Source: an uncultured Megasphaera sp.
Lineage (GTDB): Bacteria > Bacillota > Negativicutes > Veillonellales > Megasphaeraceae
Assembly: GCA_900548635.1 (NCBI GenBank)
Contig: URLP01000060.1
Coordinates: 1 to 9,783, forward strand
Direction: 5' to 3'
Length of the DNA stretch: 9,783 nucleotides
Of the stretch, positions 1 through 5,851 are shown piece by piece (the first letter of the stretch is position 1; the number at the start of each line of letters is the position of its first letter). Below the pieces are notes generated by a model. The model had not been told where the DNA came from and did not search any database. It saw nothing but the letters and a program-made list of their open reading frames with translations. The position numbers were made by a program, and so were the translations under genes.

Positions 1-35
1 ATGTAGCCGGCGCCGCCGGTGACGAGAATATTCAT
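1..35 (-). CDS. galE: UDP-glucose 4-epimerase, N-terminal fragment (cut by window edge)
   Basis: Only the first 11 codons are in the window; they read MNILVTGGAGY and continue past the left edge. This is the Rossmann GxxGxxG start of extended short-chain dehydrogenases, and the exact wording (NILVTGGAGYI type) is typical of GalE, which interconverts UDP-glucose and UDP-galactose with bound NAD. The ATG is at 35-33; a GGGAGG ribosome binding site lies at 52-47 and overlaps the pgi stop codon, so the gene is probably co-transcribed with pgi with a 16-base gap. Other NDP-sugar epimerases or dehydratases start similarly, so the family is firm but the substrate is less so. Confidence 0.72.
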   Translation of the reverse strand, partial: MNILVTGGAGY

Positions 36-51
36 GATGATGGATGCCTCC

Positions 52-1494
52 CTATTTTTCCTGCAGCTTCTTCAGGCGGCCGCCGAGGAATTTTTTGTAG
101 ACTTCTACGCCGGGCTGGTTGAAGGCGTCGACGTTGGCGTATTCGCCTTCGTAAGCGATGGAGAGGCAGAGCATGAACATGAGCTCGCCCAGGTGATACG
201 GCGTCAGGGCCGGCAGGATGTAGTTGGCGCTGGGGCGGCCGTCGCCGGCGAGGGCTTCGGCGTTGGAGCTGCGGGCGGCTTCGAGGATCTTACTGAGGGG
301 CAGGCCGCTGAAAGCTGCCAGTTTCGGGTATTCGTCGTAAAGGTGCGGTACGGTTACGTCGTCAGGCCAGTTTTCGATAGAGACGAACTGGACGACTTTG
401 TCCTGCGGGCCTTCCTGGTGTTCCTGGGTCTGGGCGTGCATGTCCGTCGTGCCGACGGCGACGATTGGCGTGCGGCCGTAGTTGACGACCTTGCCCTGTT
501 TGTCGAGGCGCTTGCCGAGGGATTCAGCGAGGAGCTGGATGTACCATTCGGAAAGGGATTTCAGGTTGTCCGCATAGGGCATGAGGACTTCCAGTTCGCG
601 GCCGTGGTTCTTGCCGGCCAGGAATTTGAGGACGCTGTTGAGGAGGGCCGGGTTCTGCCAGATATCCGGGTTCTGGCAGGCGTGGTCCATGTCGCGGGCA
701 CCGTCGAGGAACTGGCGGATATCGAAGCCCGTCAGGGCACCGACGATGAGGCCGACTTCGGAGAAGACGCTGAAGCGGCCGCCGACGCCATCGGGAACGT
801 AGAAGATGGGCCAGCCCGATTTCTTAGCCAGGCCGTGGAGGAGCGTTTCTTTGTCGCCGCCGTCATGCGGGTCCGTGACAGCGACCGTTTCCAGGGCGAT
901 ACCGGCGTCTTCCATGGCTTTCTTGAGGACCATGTAGTTGGACATGGGTTCGATGGTCGAGCCCGATTTGGAGATGACTACAGCCATGACGGTGTAGTTC
1001 GGTTTGGTATGGCTGTCGGCTTTGAGGAAATTGATAAGGCCCGTCATCTTGTGGGAGTCGACGTTGTTGCCGGCAAAGAAGGCTTTCGGGAAGCCTTTGC
1101 GTTCGGCCGTGCTCTTGAGGTTCCAGAATTCGCCGCACTGGACGTCAAAGAGGACTTTGCCGCCGAGGTAGGAGCCGCCGATGCCCAGGAAAACGACGGT
1201 ATCGACACGGTTGCGCGTCGTGCGGGCCAGTTCTTCGAGAGCAAAGATGCGTTCCGGGCTGTTGATGTTGCCGTCTTCGATGTACGGCAGCTGCGGGAAG
1301 AGGACTTCTTCCGGTTCGCCGTCTTTCGAGAGATGGCCCGGCATGATGCCGGTCTTGCGCATATTCATAACGGCTTCGTGAGCCTTTGTATAAACGGGTT
1401 CAAAAGCCTTGACTTCTTCTTCCGTAACGGCCTTGGGGCCATAGAGGTTGGTCACATCAAAAGTAAAACCAGAGCGTAATTTCAGTTGTGTCAT
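52..1494 (-). CDS. pgi: Glucose-6-phosphate isomerase
   Basis: Cytosolic enzyme of glycolysis and gluconeogenesis that interconverts glucose-6-phosphate and fructose-6-phosphate. Residue numbers here count from the upstream GTG (483 aa). Both SIS-type sugar phosphate domains are visible: IGGSYLGG at about 108-115 and the phosphate-binding SKSGSTIEP at about 178-186. Family signature 1 is present as GGRFSVFSEVG (241-251) and signature 2 as FNQPGVEVYKK (461-471), the latter carrying the conserved Lys. DMHAQTQEHQEGP at 354-366 is the region of the ring-opening His. The length of about 480 aa fits the Firmicute form and is shorter than the 549-aa E. coli enzyme. I prefer the ATG at 1494 (480 aa): the GAAAGG element at 1513-1508 is only 4 bases from the GTG at 1503 but suits the ATG better. 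An extended -10 promoter lies upstream and galE follows downstream. Confidence 0.96.
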   Translation of the reverse strand: MTQLKLRSGFTFDVTNLYGPKAVTEEEVKAFEPVYTKAHEAVMNMRKTGIMPGHLSKDGEPEEVLFPQLPYIEDGNINSPERIFALEELARTTRNRVDTVVFLGIGGSYLGGKVLFDVQCGEFWNLKSTAERKGFPKAFFAGNNVDSHKMTGLINFLKADSHTKPNYTVMAVVISKSGSTIEPMSNYMVLKKAMEDAGIALETVAVTDPHDGGDKETLLHGLAKKSGWPIFYVPDGVGGRFSVFSEVGLIVGALTGFDIRQFLDGARDMDHACQNPDIWQNPALLNSVLKFLAGKNHGRELEVLMPYADNLKSLSEWYIQLLAESLGKRLDKQGKVVNYGRTPIVAVGTTDMHAQTQEHQEGPQDKVVQFVSIENWPDDVTVPHLYDEYPKLAAFSGLPLSKILEAARSSNAEALAGDGRPSANYILPALTPYHLGELMFMLCLSIAYEGEYANVDAFNQPGVEVYKKFLGGRLKKLQEK

Positions 1495-1545
1495 GTGCTT
1501 CACACTACCTTTCGATAGAATAATGACGTATTCACGTATGAAGTT

Positions 1546-1554
1546 ATTATAACA
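1546..1554 (-). promoter_or_regulatory. Extended -10 promoter for pgi-galE
   Basis: On the minus strand the bases read TGTTATAAT, a perfect TATAAT (1551-1546) preceded by the TG of an extended -10 element. The expected start is near 1539, about 45 bases upstream of the pgi ATG. There is no recognisable -35 hexamer, because the bases 17 upstream fall inside the terminator stem of the preceding operon; extended -10 promoters can work without one. Confidence 0.6.
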
Positions 1555-1589
1555 TAAAAGACCGCCTGCGGGCTAGACGCAGGCGGTCT
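1553..1589 (-). terminator. Rho-independent terminator of the amino acid ABC operon
   Basis: A perfect 12-bp stem (arms 1559-1570 and 1578-1589, 7-base loop) is followed on the minus strand by TTTTAT. It lies about 65 bases beyond the stop of the ABC ATPase gene and is oriented to end that transcript. There is no T-run on the plus-strand side, so it is one-directional. Confidence 0.85.
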
Positions 1590-1590
1590 C

Positions 1591-1654
1591 GTGGTTCGTG
1601 GTCCGTGATTCGTTTGGCGAGGAATCAGGCAAACGACCCACGGGCCGCAGGCCC
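1591..1654. repeat. Heptanucleotide-based palindromic intergenic repeat, copy 1
   Basis: On the plus strand four 7-base units follow without gaps: GTGGTTC, GTGGTCC, GTGATTC, GTTTGGC (1591-1618). A 9-base loop follows, then an arm (1628-1646) that is an imperfect reverse complement of 1600-1618, with 15 of 19 positions matching. A further small perfect hairpin GGGCC-GCA-GGCCC (1642-1654) ends at the ATPase stop codon. The same units recur at 3138-3207. The element lies between the ATPase gene and its terminator, so it would be transcribed as a folded 3' untranslated segment. Confidence 0.6.
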
Positions 1655-2421
1655 TAAAAATGCAGCATGGATTTGAGGAAGCTCTGGGTGCGTTCGTTCT
1701 GCGGGTGTTCGAAGACGTCTTCCGGTTTGCCCTGTTCCTGGATGATGCCGTCGGCCATGAAAATGACGCGGTCGGCGACTTCTTTGGCGAAGGCCATTTC
1801 GTGGGTGACGATAATCATCGTCATGTGTTCGTCGGCGAGCTGTTTGATTGTGCGCAGGACTTCGCCCGTCAGTTCCGGGTCGAGGGCACTCGTCGGTTCG
1901 TCGAAGAGCATGATGTCCGGGTCCATGGCCAGGGCGCGGGCGATGGCCACACGCTGCTGCTGGCCGCCGGAGAGGCGCGACGGGTAGGCATCGCGTTTGT
2001 CCCAGAGGCCGACTTTCTTCAGGAGTTCTTCGGCTTTGGGCATGATTTCTTCAGTCTTCATTTTCTTGACGATGCGCGGCGCTTCGAGGATGTTGTCGAG
2101 GACGGTCATGTGCGGGAAGAGGTTGAAGTGCTGGAAGCACATGCCCATGCGGCGGCAGATGGCGCGTACGTCCGAAGCCGGCGCGTAGACGGCGCGGTTG
2201 CTGCCTGCCGGCGTGCTGACCATCGTTTTTCCGTCGACGACGATGGAGCCGCTGTTGATCGTTTCCAGCTGACAGAGACAGCGCAAAAAGGTACTCTTGC
2301 CGCTCCCGGACGGGCCGATGATGGAAATGACTTCCCCCGTTTCTACGTGGAGGGTGACGTCTTTCAAGACTTCGAGGCTGCCGAAGCTCTTGCGGATATG
2401 ATCCATTTCAATAAAACTCAT
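1654..2421 (-). CDS. Polar amino acid ABC transporter, ATP-binding protein
   Basis: Cytosolic ATPase (255 aa) that energises uptake by the adjacent permease. All motifs are intact: Walker A GPSGSGKST (36-44), Q-loop Gln97, signature LSGGQQQR (150-157), Walker B IMLFDEP (170-176), D-loop SALD (178-181) and switch His207 in VTHE. FQHFNLFPHMTVLDN (96-110) after the Q-loop is typical of the HisP/GlnQ/ArtP group. A longer segment of about 20 residues before the Q-loop (about 68-90) recalls the HisP insertion. The ATG at 2421 follows AAGGAGG with a 9-base gap, and that site overlaps the permease stop codon. GlnQ-type naming is possible, but sequence alone does not give the substrate. Confidence 0.95.
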   Translation of the reverse strand: MSFIEMDHIRKSFGSLEVLKDVTLHVETGEVISIIGPSGSGKSTFLRCLCQLETINSGSIVVDGKTMVSTPAGSNRAVYAPASDVRAICRRMGMCFQHFNLFPHMTVLDNILEAPRIVKKMKTEEIMPKAEELLKKVGLWDKRDAYPSRLSGGQQQRVAIARALAMDPDIMLFDEPTSALDPELTGEVLRTIKQLADEHMTMIIVTHEMAFAKEVADRVIFMADGIIQEQGKPEDVFEHPQNERTQSFLKSMLHF

Positions 2422-2435
2422 GATAACGTTCCTCC

Positions 2436-3086
2436 TTATTCGTCATAGACGGCGTAGCGTTTTTCCAGGTAGCCGAAGACTTTGGTCAAAATGAAAGTGA
2501 AGAAGAGGTAGAAGACAGCGGCGACGAGGAAAGCCGTCGTGTCGAAGTCACGCTGGACGATGGAACGCGTAATGCGCAGGATGTCGTTCATGGCCAGGAT
2601 GTAGACCAACGACGTGTCCTTGAGGAGGTTGATCGTTTCGTTCGAGACCGGCGGCAGGACGCGTTTGACGACCTGGGGCAGGATGATGCGGCGCATGGTC
2701 TGGACGTAGGTCATGCCGAGGACCTTGGCGCCTTCATACTGGCCGCGGTCGATGGACTGGATGCCGCCACGGAAGATTTCCGCGAAGTAAGCGGCGTAGT
2801 TGAGGACGAAGGCGATGATCGCCGCCGGGAAGGCCGGCAGTTTGAGGCCATCGATGATGAAGGGCAGACCGTAGTAGATGAAGAGGATCTGCAGCATCAG
2901 CGGCGTACCGCGCATGACGTAGATGTAGGCGTACATGAACTTGCGCAGGATCGCGATCTTGGAAATACGGCCGATGGCCATGAGGATGCCCAGAGGCAGG
3001 CTCAAAACAATAGTAATCAGGAAAATCTTCAGTGTAATCTGCAGGCCCACTGCCACAGCAGGCACAATGTGAAATAAATACTCCAT
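2436..3086 (-). CDS. Polar amino acid ABC transporter, permease protein
   Basis: Inner-membrane channel subunit (216 aa) of the HisMQ/GlnP family, probably acting as a homodimer because no second permease gene is present. Hydrophobic segments lie at about 8-38, 62-78, 84-102, 150-160 and 186-206. RGTPL (59-63) is typical of the family, and the cytoplasmic EAA loop that docks on the ATPase reads EGAKVLGMTYVQTMRRIILP (118-137). The reading frame stays open upstream to 3227, but I choose the ATG at 3086: it follows AGAAGGAG with a 5-base gap and begins the usual family N-terminus MEYLFHIVPAV, whereas the extra 47 codons are just translated intergenic repeat. Confidence 0.94.
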   Translation of the reverse strand: MEYLFHIVPAVAVGLQITLKIFLITIVLSLPLGILMAIGRISKIAILRKFMYAYIYVMRGTPLMLQILFIYYGLPFIIDGLKLPAFPAAIIAFVLNYAAYFAEIFRGGIQSIDRGQYEGAKVLGMTYVQTMRRIILPQVVKRVLPPVSNETINLLKDTSLVYILAMNDILRITRSIVQRDFDTTAFLVAAVFYLFFTFILTKVFGYLEKRYAVYDE

Positions 3087-3103
3087 GTTGGCTCCTTCTG
3101 AAT

Positions 3104-3137
3104 GAAAGGGCTGCCGCCCGAAGCGGCAAACCCTTTC
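3104..3137 (-). other. Intercistronic hairpin just upstream of the permease ribosome binding site
   Basis: GAAAGGG (3104-3110) pairs with CCCTTTC (3131-3137), and inside it TGCCGC (3112-3117) pairs with GCGGCA (3123-3128) around the loop CCGAA. In the minus-strand mRNA this hairpin ends about 6 bases before the permease AGAAGGAG site. It could shield the RNA 5' end after processing or modulate permease translation; both are inference. Confidence 0.5.
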
Positions 3138-3207
3138 GTGATTCGTTTGGCGTTTGGCGTGGTTCGAAGTCCCTTTCGGCAAACGGCAAACAATCCACGG
3201 CAAACGA
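3138..3207. repeat. Heptanucleotide-based palindromic intergenic repeat, copy 2
   Basis: On the plus strand the 7-base units are GTGATTC, GTTTGGC, GTTTGGC, GTGGTTC (3138-3165). Then, still in 7-base phase, come the reverse-complement types CAAACGG, CAAACAA, TCCACGG, CAAACGA (3180-3207). Arms 3137-3159 and 3177-3199 are an imperfect palindrome, with 18 of 23 positions matching and a 17-base loop. GTGATTC-GTTTGGC is shared exactly with copy 1 at 1605-1618. The repeat fills most of the gap between the second receptor gene and the permease gene. Confidence 0.65.
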
Positions 3208-3215
3208 CGTGAAAA

Positions 3216-3260
3216 CAGGAGCTGCACATAAGGAGGATACTCTTCATGTGACAGCTCCTT
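3216..3260 (-). terminator. Attenuator-like hairpin after the second receptor gene
   Basis: Arms 3217-3229 and 3246-3259 pair over 13 bp with one bulged base (3251) and a 16-base loop. On the minus strand the stem begins 6 bases after the receptor stop codon and is followed by GTTTTC. The short T-run suggests a leaky terminator or a 3'-end stabilising hairpin. Such structures commonly let receptor mRNA exceed permease/ATPase mRNA in ABC operons; that role is inferred here. Confidence 0.5.
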
Positions 3261-3265
3261 TAGTT

Positions 3266-4069
3266 TTACTGTACTTTAATGGTGATGTCTTCGTTGAACC
3301 ATTTCTGGGACAGCTTAGTCATTGTACCATCTTCACTCATTTGTTTCAAGACGTCGTTCAGTTTATCCTGTAAAAGCGTGTCTTCTTTGCGCATGCCGAC
3401 GCCGAATTTTTCATCGCCCATCTTGTCGTCGATGACTTTGAATTTGCCCGGTTTCTTGGTCATGTAGTAGCGGCCGACGACGCTGTCGACGAGGATGCCG
3501 TCGATACGGCCGATTTCCAGGTCCATGAAGGCGTTGACGAAGTCACCGTATTTCTTGACGTCCGAAAGGGAATTCTTGAAGTCCGCGTTCTTGTCGAGGG
3601 CATCGATGGAGCTGCTCCCTTCCTGGGTACCGATGACTTTGCCCGCAAGTCCTGCGCGGTCGGCGATTGGCGAATCAGCGCGGACGACGAGGAGCTGGGC
3701 GTTGTTCATGTAAGGCTTGGAGAAGGCGATCTGCTGGGCCCGGTCGTCCGTGATGGTCAGGCCGTTCCAGAGCATGTCGACCTGCTTGCTCTTCAGGGCC
3801 GCTTCCTTGCTGTCCCAGTCGATAGGCTTGAATTCGACGGGGATGCCGAGGCGCTTGGATGCTTCCTGAGCCAGGTCGATATCGAAGCCGACGAGGTTGC
3901 CGCTGTCATCGCGGAAGCCCATGGGCGGGAAGTTGTCGTCCAGGCCGATGACGATCTTGTCCGGCAGTTTCTGTTCTGCCTGTTTATTCGCATTGCCGCC
4001 GCAGCCGGCGATCATCGTAACAGCTGCTACGGCGAGGGTGCCGGCAGCGAGTGCTTTTTTCCAGTTCAT
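3266..4069 (-). CDS. Amino acid ABC transporter substrate-binding lipoprotein (second of a tandem pair)
   Basis: Extracytoplasmic receptor of the SBP_bac_3 family (267 aa) that captures an amino acid for the permease. A lipoprotein signal peptide ends in the lipobox IAGC with Cys23 as the lipidation site. The mature part starts KIVIGLDDNFPPMGF (38-52), the usual first strand and ligand loop. Arg110 in TITDDR matches the residue that holds the ligand carboxylate in HisJ/GlnH, and Asp195 in ILVDS matches the one that holds the amino group. The ATG at 4069 follows AAGGAGG with a 7-base gap, overlapping the stop of the first receptor gene (12-base gap). About half of its residues look identical to the neighbouring receptor, so the pair probably arose by duplication. 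The substrate cannot be named from sequence alone. Confidence 0.94.
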   Translation of the reverse strand: MNWKKALAAGTLAVAAVTMIAGCGGNANKQAEQKLPDKIVIGLDDNFPPMGFRDDSGNLVGFDIDLAQEASKRLGIPVEFKPIDWDSKEAALKSKQVDMLWNGLTITDDRAQQIAFSKPYMNNAQLLVVRADSPIADRAGLAGKVIGTQEGSSSIDALDKNADFKNSLSDVKKYGDFVNAFMDLEIGRIDGILVDSVVGRYYMTKKPGKFKVIDDKMGDEKFGVGMRKEDTLLQDKLNDVLKQMSEDGTMTKLSQKWFNEDITIKVQ

Positions 4070-4081
4070 ATGAGTTCCTCC

Positions 4082-4879
4082 TTACATGGTGACGTCCATG
4101 CCAAACCATTTTTCAGAAATCTTCTGCGACGTACCGTCGTTGTGCATGTCTTCCAGGACCTTGTCCAGTTTCGCCTTCAGTTCCGTATCGTCTTTGCGCA
4201 TGCCGACACCGCTCGGGATGTCCGGATAGCCGACATCGATGATGCGGAAGGGCGCGTTGTTCTTCTTGATGAAGTAGGCGGCCGTCGTTTCGGCGACGAC
4301 AACGGCATCGATGCGGCCGACTTCGAGGTCCATGAAGGACGTGACGTTGTCCGAATACTGCTTCAGTTCCTTAAAGGAATCGCGCAGCTGCGGTTCCGCT
4401 TCGATGGCTTCGAGGCCTGTGCTGCCCTGCTGGGTGCCGACGATCTTGCCGGCCAGGTCCGCTTTGCCCTGGATAGGCGAATCGTTCTTGACTAAGAGGA
4501 TCTGCGGGCCGTTTTCATAAGGCCGCGAGAAGAGGATGTTCTGTTCCCGTTCCGGCGTAATGGAAAGGCCGTTCCAGATGGCGTCGATCTTCTTGCTCTT
4601 CAGTTCCGTTTCCTTGCTGTCCCAGTCGATGGGCTTGAATTCGACTTCTACGCCCAAGCGCTTGGCCGCTTCCTTGGCCATGTCGATATCGAAGCCGACG
4701 AGCTCGCCGCTTTCATCATGGAAGCCAAATGGCGGGAAGTTGTCGTCGAGACCGATGACGATTTTCTTTCCCTGGTCCGCAGCAGCCCCTTTATCGGCCT
4801 GCTGGCCGCCGCATCCTGCGACGAAAGTAGCTGTGAGAAGTGCCGCCATGCCGACAGCTGCGTATTTTTTCCATTCCAT
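4082..4879 (-). CDS. Amino acid ABC transporter substrate-binding lipoprotein (first of a tandem pair)
   Basis: SBP_bac_3 receptor (265 aa from the chosen start) and first gene of the importer operon. The lipobox is VAGC with Cys23 lipidated. VIGLDDNFPPFGF (41-53), GFDIDMAKEA (62-71) and GVGMRKDD (224-231) are family features. Arg111 in TPEREQ is the expected carboxylate contact. The position that normally carries Asp for the amino group reads Ala196-Glu197 (VVVAETT), unlike Asp195-Ser196 in the partner, so the ligand is likely to differ. I chose the ATG at 4879 over an in-frame ATG at 4903, because AAGGGGAG lies 8 bases before 4879 and would sit inside the longer reading frame; the shorter protein also has the same MxWKK start as its paralogue. 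Confidence 0.93.
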   Translation of the reverse strand: MEWKKYAAVGMAALLTATFVAGCGGQQADKGAAADQGKKIVIGLDDNFPPFGFHDESGELVGFDIDMAKEAAKRLGVEVEFKPIDWDSKETELKSKKIDAIWNGLSITPEREQNILFSRPYENGPQILLVKNDSPIQGKADLAGKIVGTQQGSTGLEAIEAEPQLRDSFKELKQYSDNVTSFMDLEVGRIDAVVVAETTAAYFIKKNNAPFRIIDVGYPDIPSGVGMRKDDTELKAKLDKVLEDMHNDGTSQKISEKWFGMDVTM

Positions 4880-4930
4880 GATTATCGCTCCCCTTGAGAT
4901 CATCTAGGCGTACCGTTGTGTACAAGCTTT

Positions 4931-4959
4931 ATTTTACTTTATTTCGTTAAAAAGATAAA
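4931..4959 (-). promoter_or_regulatory. Candidate promoter of the amino acid ABC operon
   Basis: The minus strand shows a TAAAAT -10 (4936-4931) with a weak TTTATC at the -35 position (4959-4954) and a 17-base spacer, in an AT-rich stretch between the upstream terminator and the first receptor gene. The leader would be only about 45 bases, too short for a T-box or a known amino acid riboswitch. The -35 match is poor. Confidence 0.38.
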
Positions 4960-4972
4960 GAGAAAAAGCTAT

Positions 4973-5000
4973 AAAAAATCGGCATGTTTCCATGCCGATT
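4973..5000 (-). terminator. Rho-independent terminator of the six-gene envelope unit
   Basis: Perfect 10-bp stem (4977-4986 with 4991-5000) closed by a GAAA tetraloop on the minus strand, followed by a T-run (TTTTAT at 4976-4971). It lies 12 bases after the stop codon of the small membrane protein gene and clearly ends that transcript. Confidence 0.92.
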
Positions 5001-5012
5001 CATGCATATGGG

Positions 5013-5510
5013 TCAATCATCGTCGTCCGCTTCATGGGCTTTCTTGATGCGGTCGATGAGGCGCTGTTTGTTTTTCTTCGAGAGGAATTGGAGATGGACC
5101 GGAAGGACGGCGATACCCCCTTCTTCGGCCTGGCCCAGCTGGATTTCCTGCCAGTTGTCGCTTATGAGGAAGATGTCCTTATAGGGCAGGAAGATGAGGT
5201 TCCGCTCTTCATGGAACTGGTCGTCGTAGAATTCGCGCAGCGAGCGGAACTGGCGGCGCACGATGAGGCCCTTGTCGGCGACGTAGCACATGACGTCGTC
5301 CTGGCGGTGGATGCGCCAGAAGCAGAAGGCCAGGACGGCCCAGTTGTCGAGGTGTTCCACGAGCATCTCTTCACCCGTCATGAGCCAGAAGAAGTAAATG
5401 CCCACCAGGAGGTAAAGGACTTTCATGAAGCCCGAGAACCAGCGCGAGTTCTCATAGGACGCTTCGATGGGGCCACAGCGGAAGCGCTGTTCCAATGCCG
5501 AGTTTTTCAT
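5013..5510 (-). CDS. Small membrane protein of unknown function
   Basis: I do not recognise this 165-aa protein. It has a soluble N-terminus of about 26 residues, a clear membrane segment at about 29-45 (VLYLLVGIYFFWLM), a second hydrophobic stretch at about 57-66 (NWAVLAFCFW), then a soluble C-terminal region of about 95 residues ending in HEADDDD. The C-terminal pattern (a DKGLIVRR strand, FLPYKDIFLISD, LPVHL, then a Lys/Arg-rich helix) resembles bacterial PH-like domains of membrane proteins such as YcxB, but this is only a visual impression. Its ATG overlaps the preceding stop as ATGA, and no good ribosome binding site is seen, so translation is probably coupled. It is the last gene before the terminator. 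Confidence 0.8.
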   Translation of the reverse strand: MKNSALEQRFRCGPIEASYENSRWFSGFMKVLYLLVGIYFFWLMTGEEMLVEHLDNWAVLAFCFWRIHRQDDVMCYVADKGLIVRRQFRSLREFYDDQFHEERNLIFLPYKDIFLISDNWQEIQLGQAEEGGIAVLPVHLQFLSKKNKQRLIDRIKKAHEADDDD

Positions 5511-5851
5511 TTTCGCAGTTTCTTGCTCGTCTTCGGTGCCGTCTTGATGACGACGTTGCGGCCGTCTTTGACGACTTCCAGGGAGATGTCGCCAACGCCG
5601 TCCTTGAAGTAGGCCATCTTGATGTCGAGGAGGATGGAGCCTACTTTTTCCTGCAGGTCGTCCGTGAAGAACTGACGGCGGAAATCAGAGGCCGTCTGCT
5701 TCTTCGCGCTCTTTTTCACCTGCGGGCGGCGGACCGTGACTTCGTCGTCGTCCCAGCCCGTCGTTTCAAAGGTGTTTTCTTCTTCGACACCTTTGAACAT
5801 ATCTTCAATGGAGCGATTCTTTGGAATCTTATGTTTTGCCAAGTCAATCAC
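5507..5851 (-). CDS. Small soluble protein of unknown function
   Basis: Not recognised. The protein is 114 aa, without signal peptide or membrane segment, and highly charged. It has an acidic patch (TGWDDDEVTV, 31-40), a basic linker (VKKSAKKQ, 45-52) and a predicted alpha/beta region at about 55-104 (FRRQFFTDDLQEKVGSILLD then DISLEVVKDGRNVVIKTA), ending in a basic tail KTSKKLRK. The start is GTG at 5851, directly after the TAG of the upstream gene with no gap. A TTG at 5842 preceded by AGGTGA at 5 bases is a plausible alternative that shortens the protein by three residues. The downstream gene overlaps it by 4 bases. Its frame is kept intact inside a tight operon, which supports it being real. 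Confidence 0.78.
   Translation of the reverse strand: MIDLAKHKIPKNRSIEDMFKGVEEENTFETTGWDDDEVTVRRPQVKKSAKKQTASDFRRQFFTDDLQEKVGSILLDIKMAYFKDGVGDISLEVVKDGRNVVIKTAPKTSKKLRK

Noticed and set aside
19..1479. Long open frame of 486 codons on the plus strand opposite pgi
   Set aside because: It mirrors a certain pgi gene; GC-rich third positions keep the opposite frame open. Its product is low-complexity in Val, Asp, Ala, Phe and Arg and lacks a family motif, and there is no matching promoter or ribosome binding site.
3138..3207. Short repeats as a possible CRISPR array
   Set aside because: Units are only 7 bases with no spacers, the second half is reverse-complemented, and no cas gene is present.
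3087..3227. N-terminal extension of the permease by 47 residues
   Set aside because: The extension is translated repeat and hairpin sequence, while a strong AGAAGGAG site and the normal family N-terminus support the ATG at 3086.
4880..4972. Riboswitch or T-box leader ahead of the amino acid importer
   Set aside because: The gap before the first gene is under 100 bases, AT-rich, and shows neither a T-box sequence nor a terminator/antiterminator pair.
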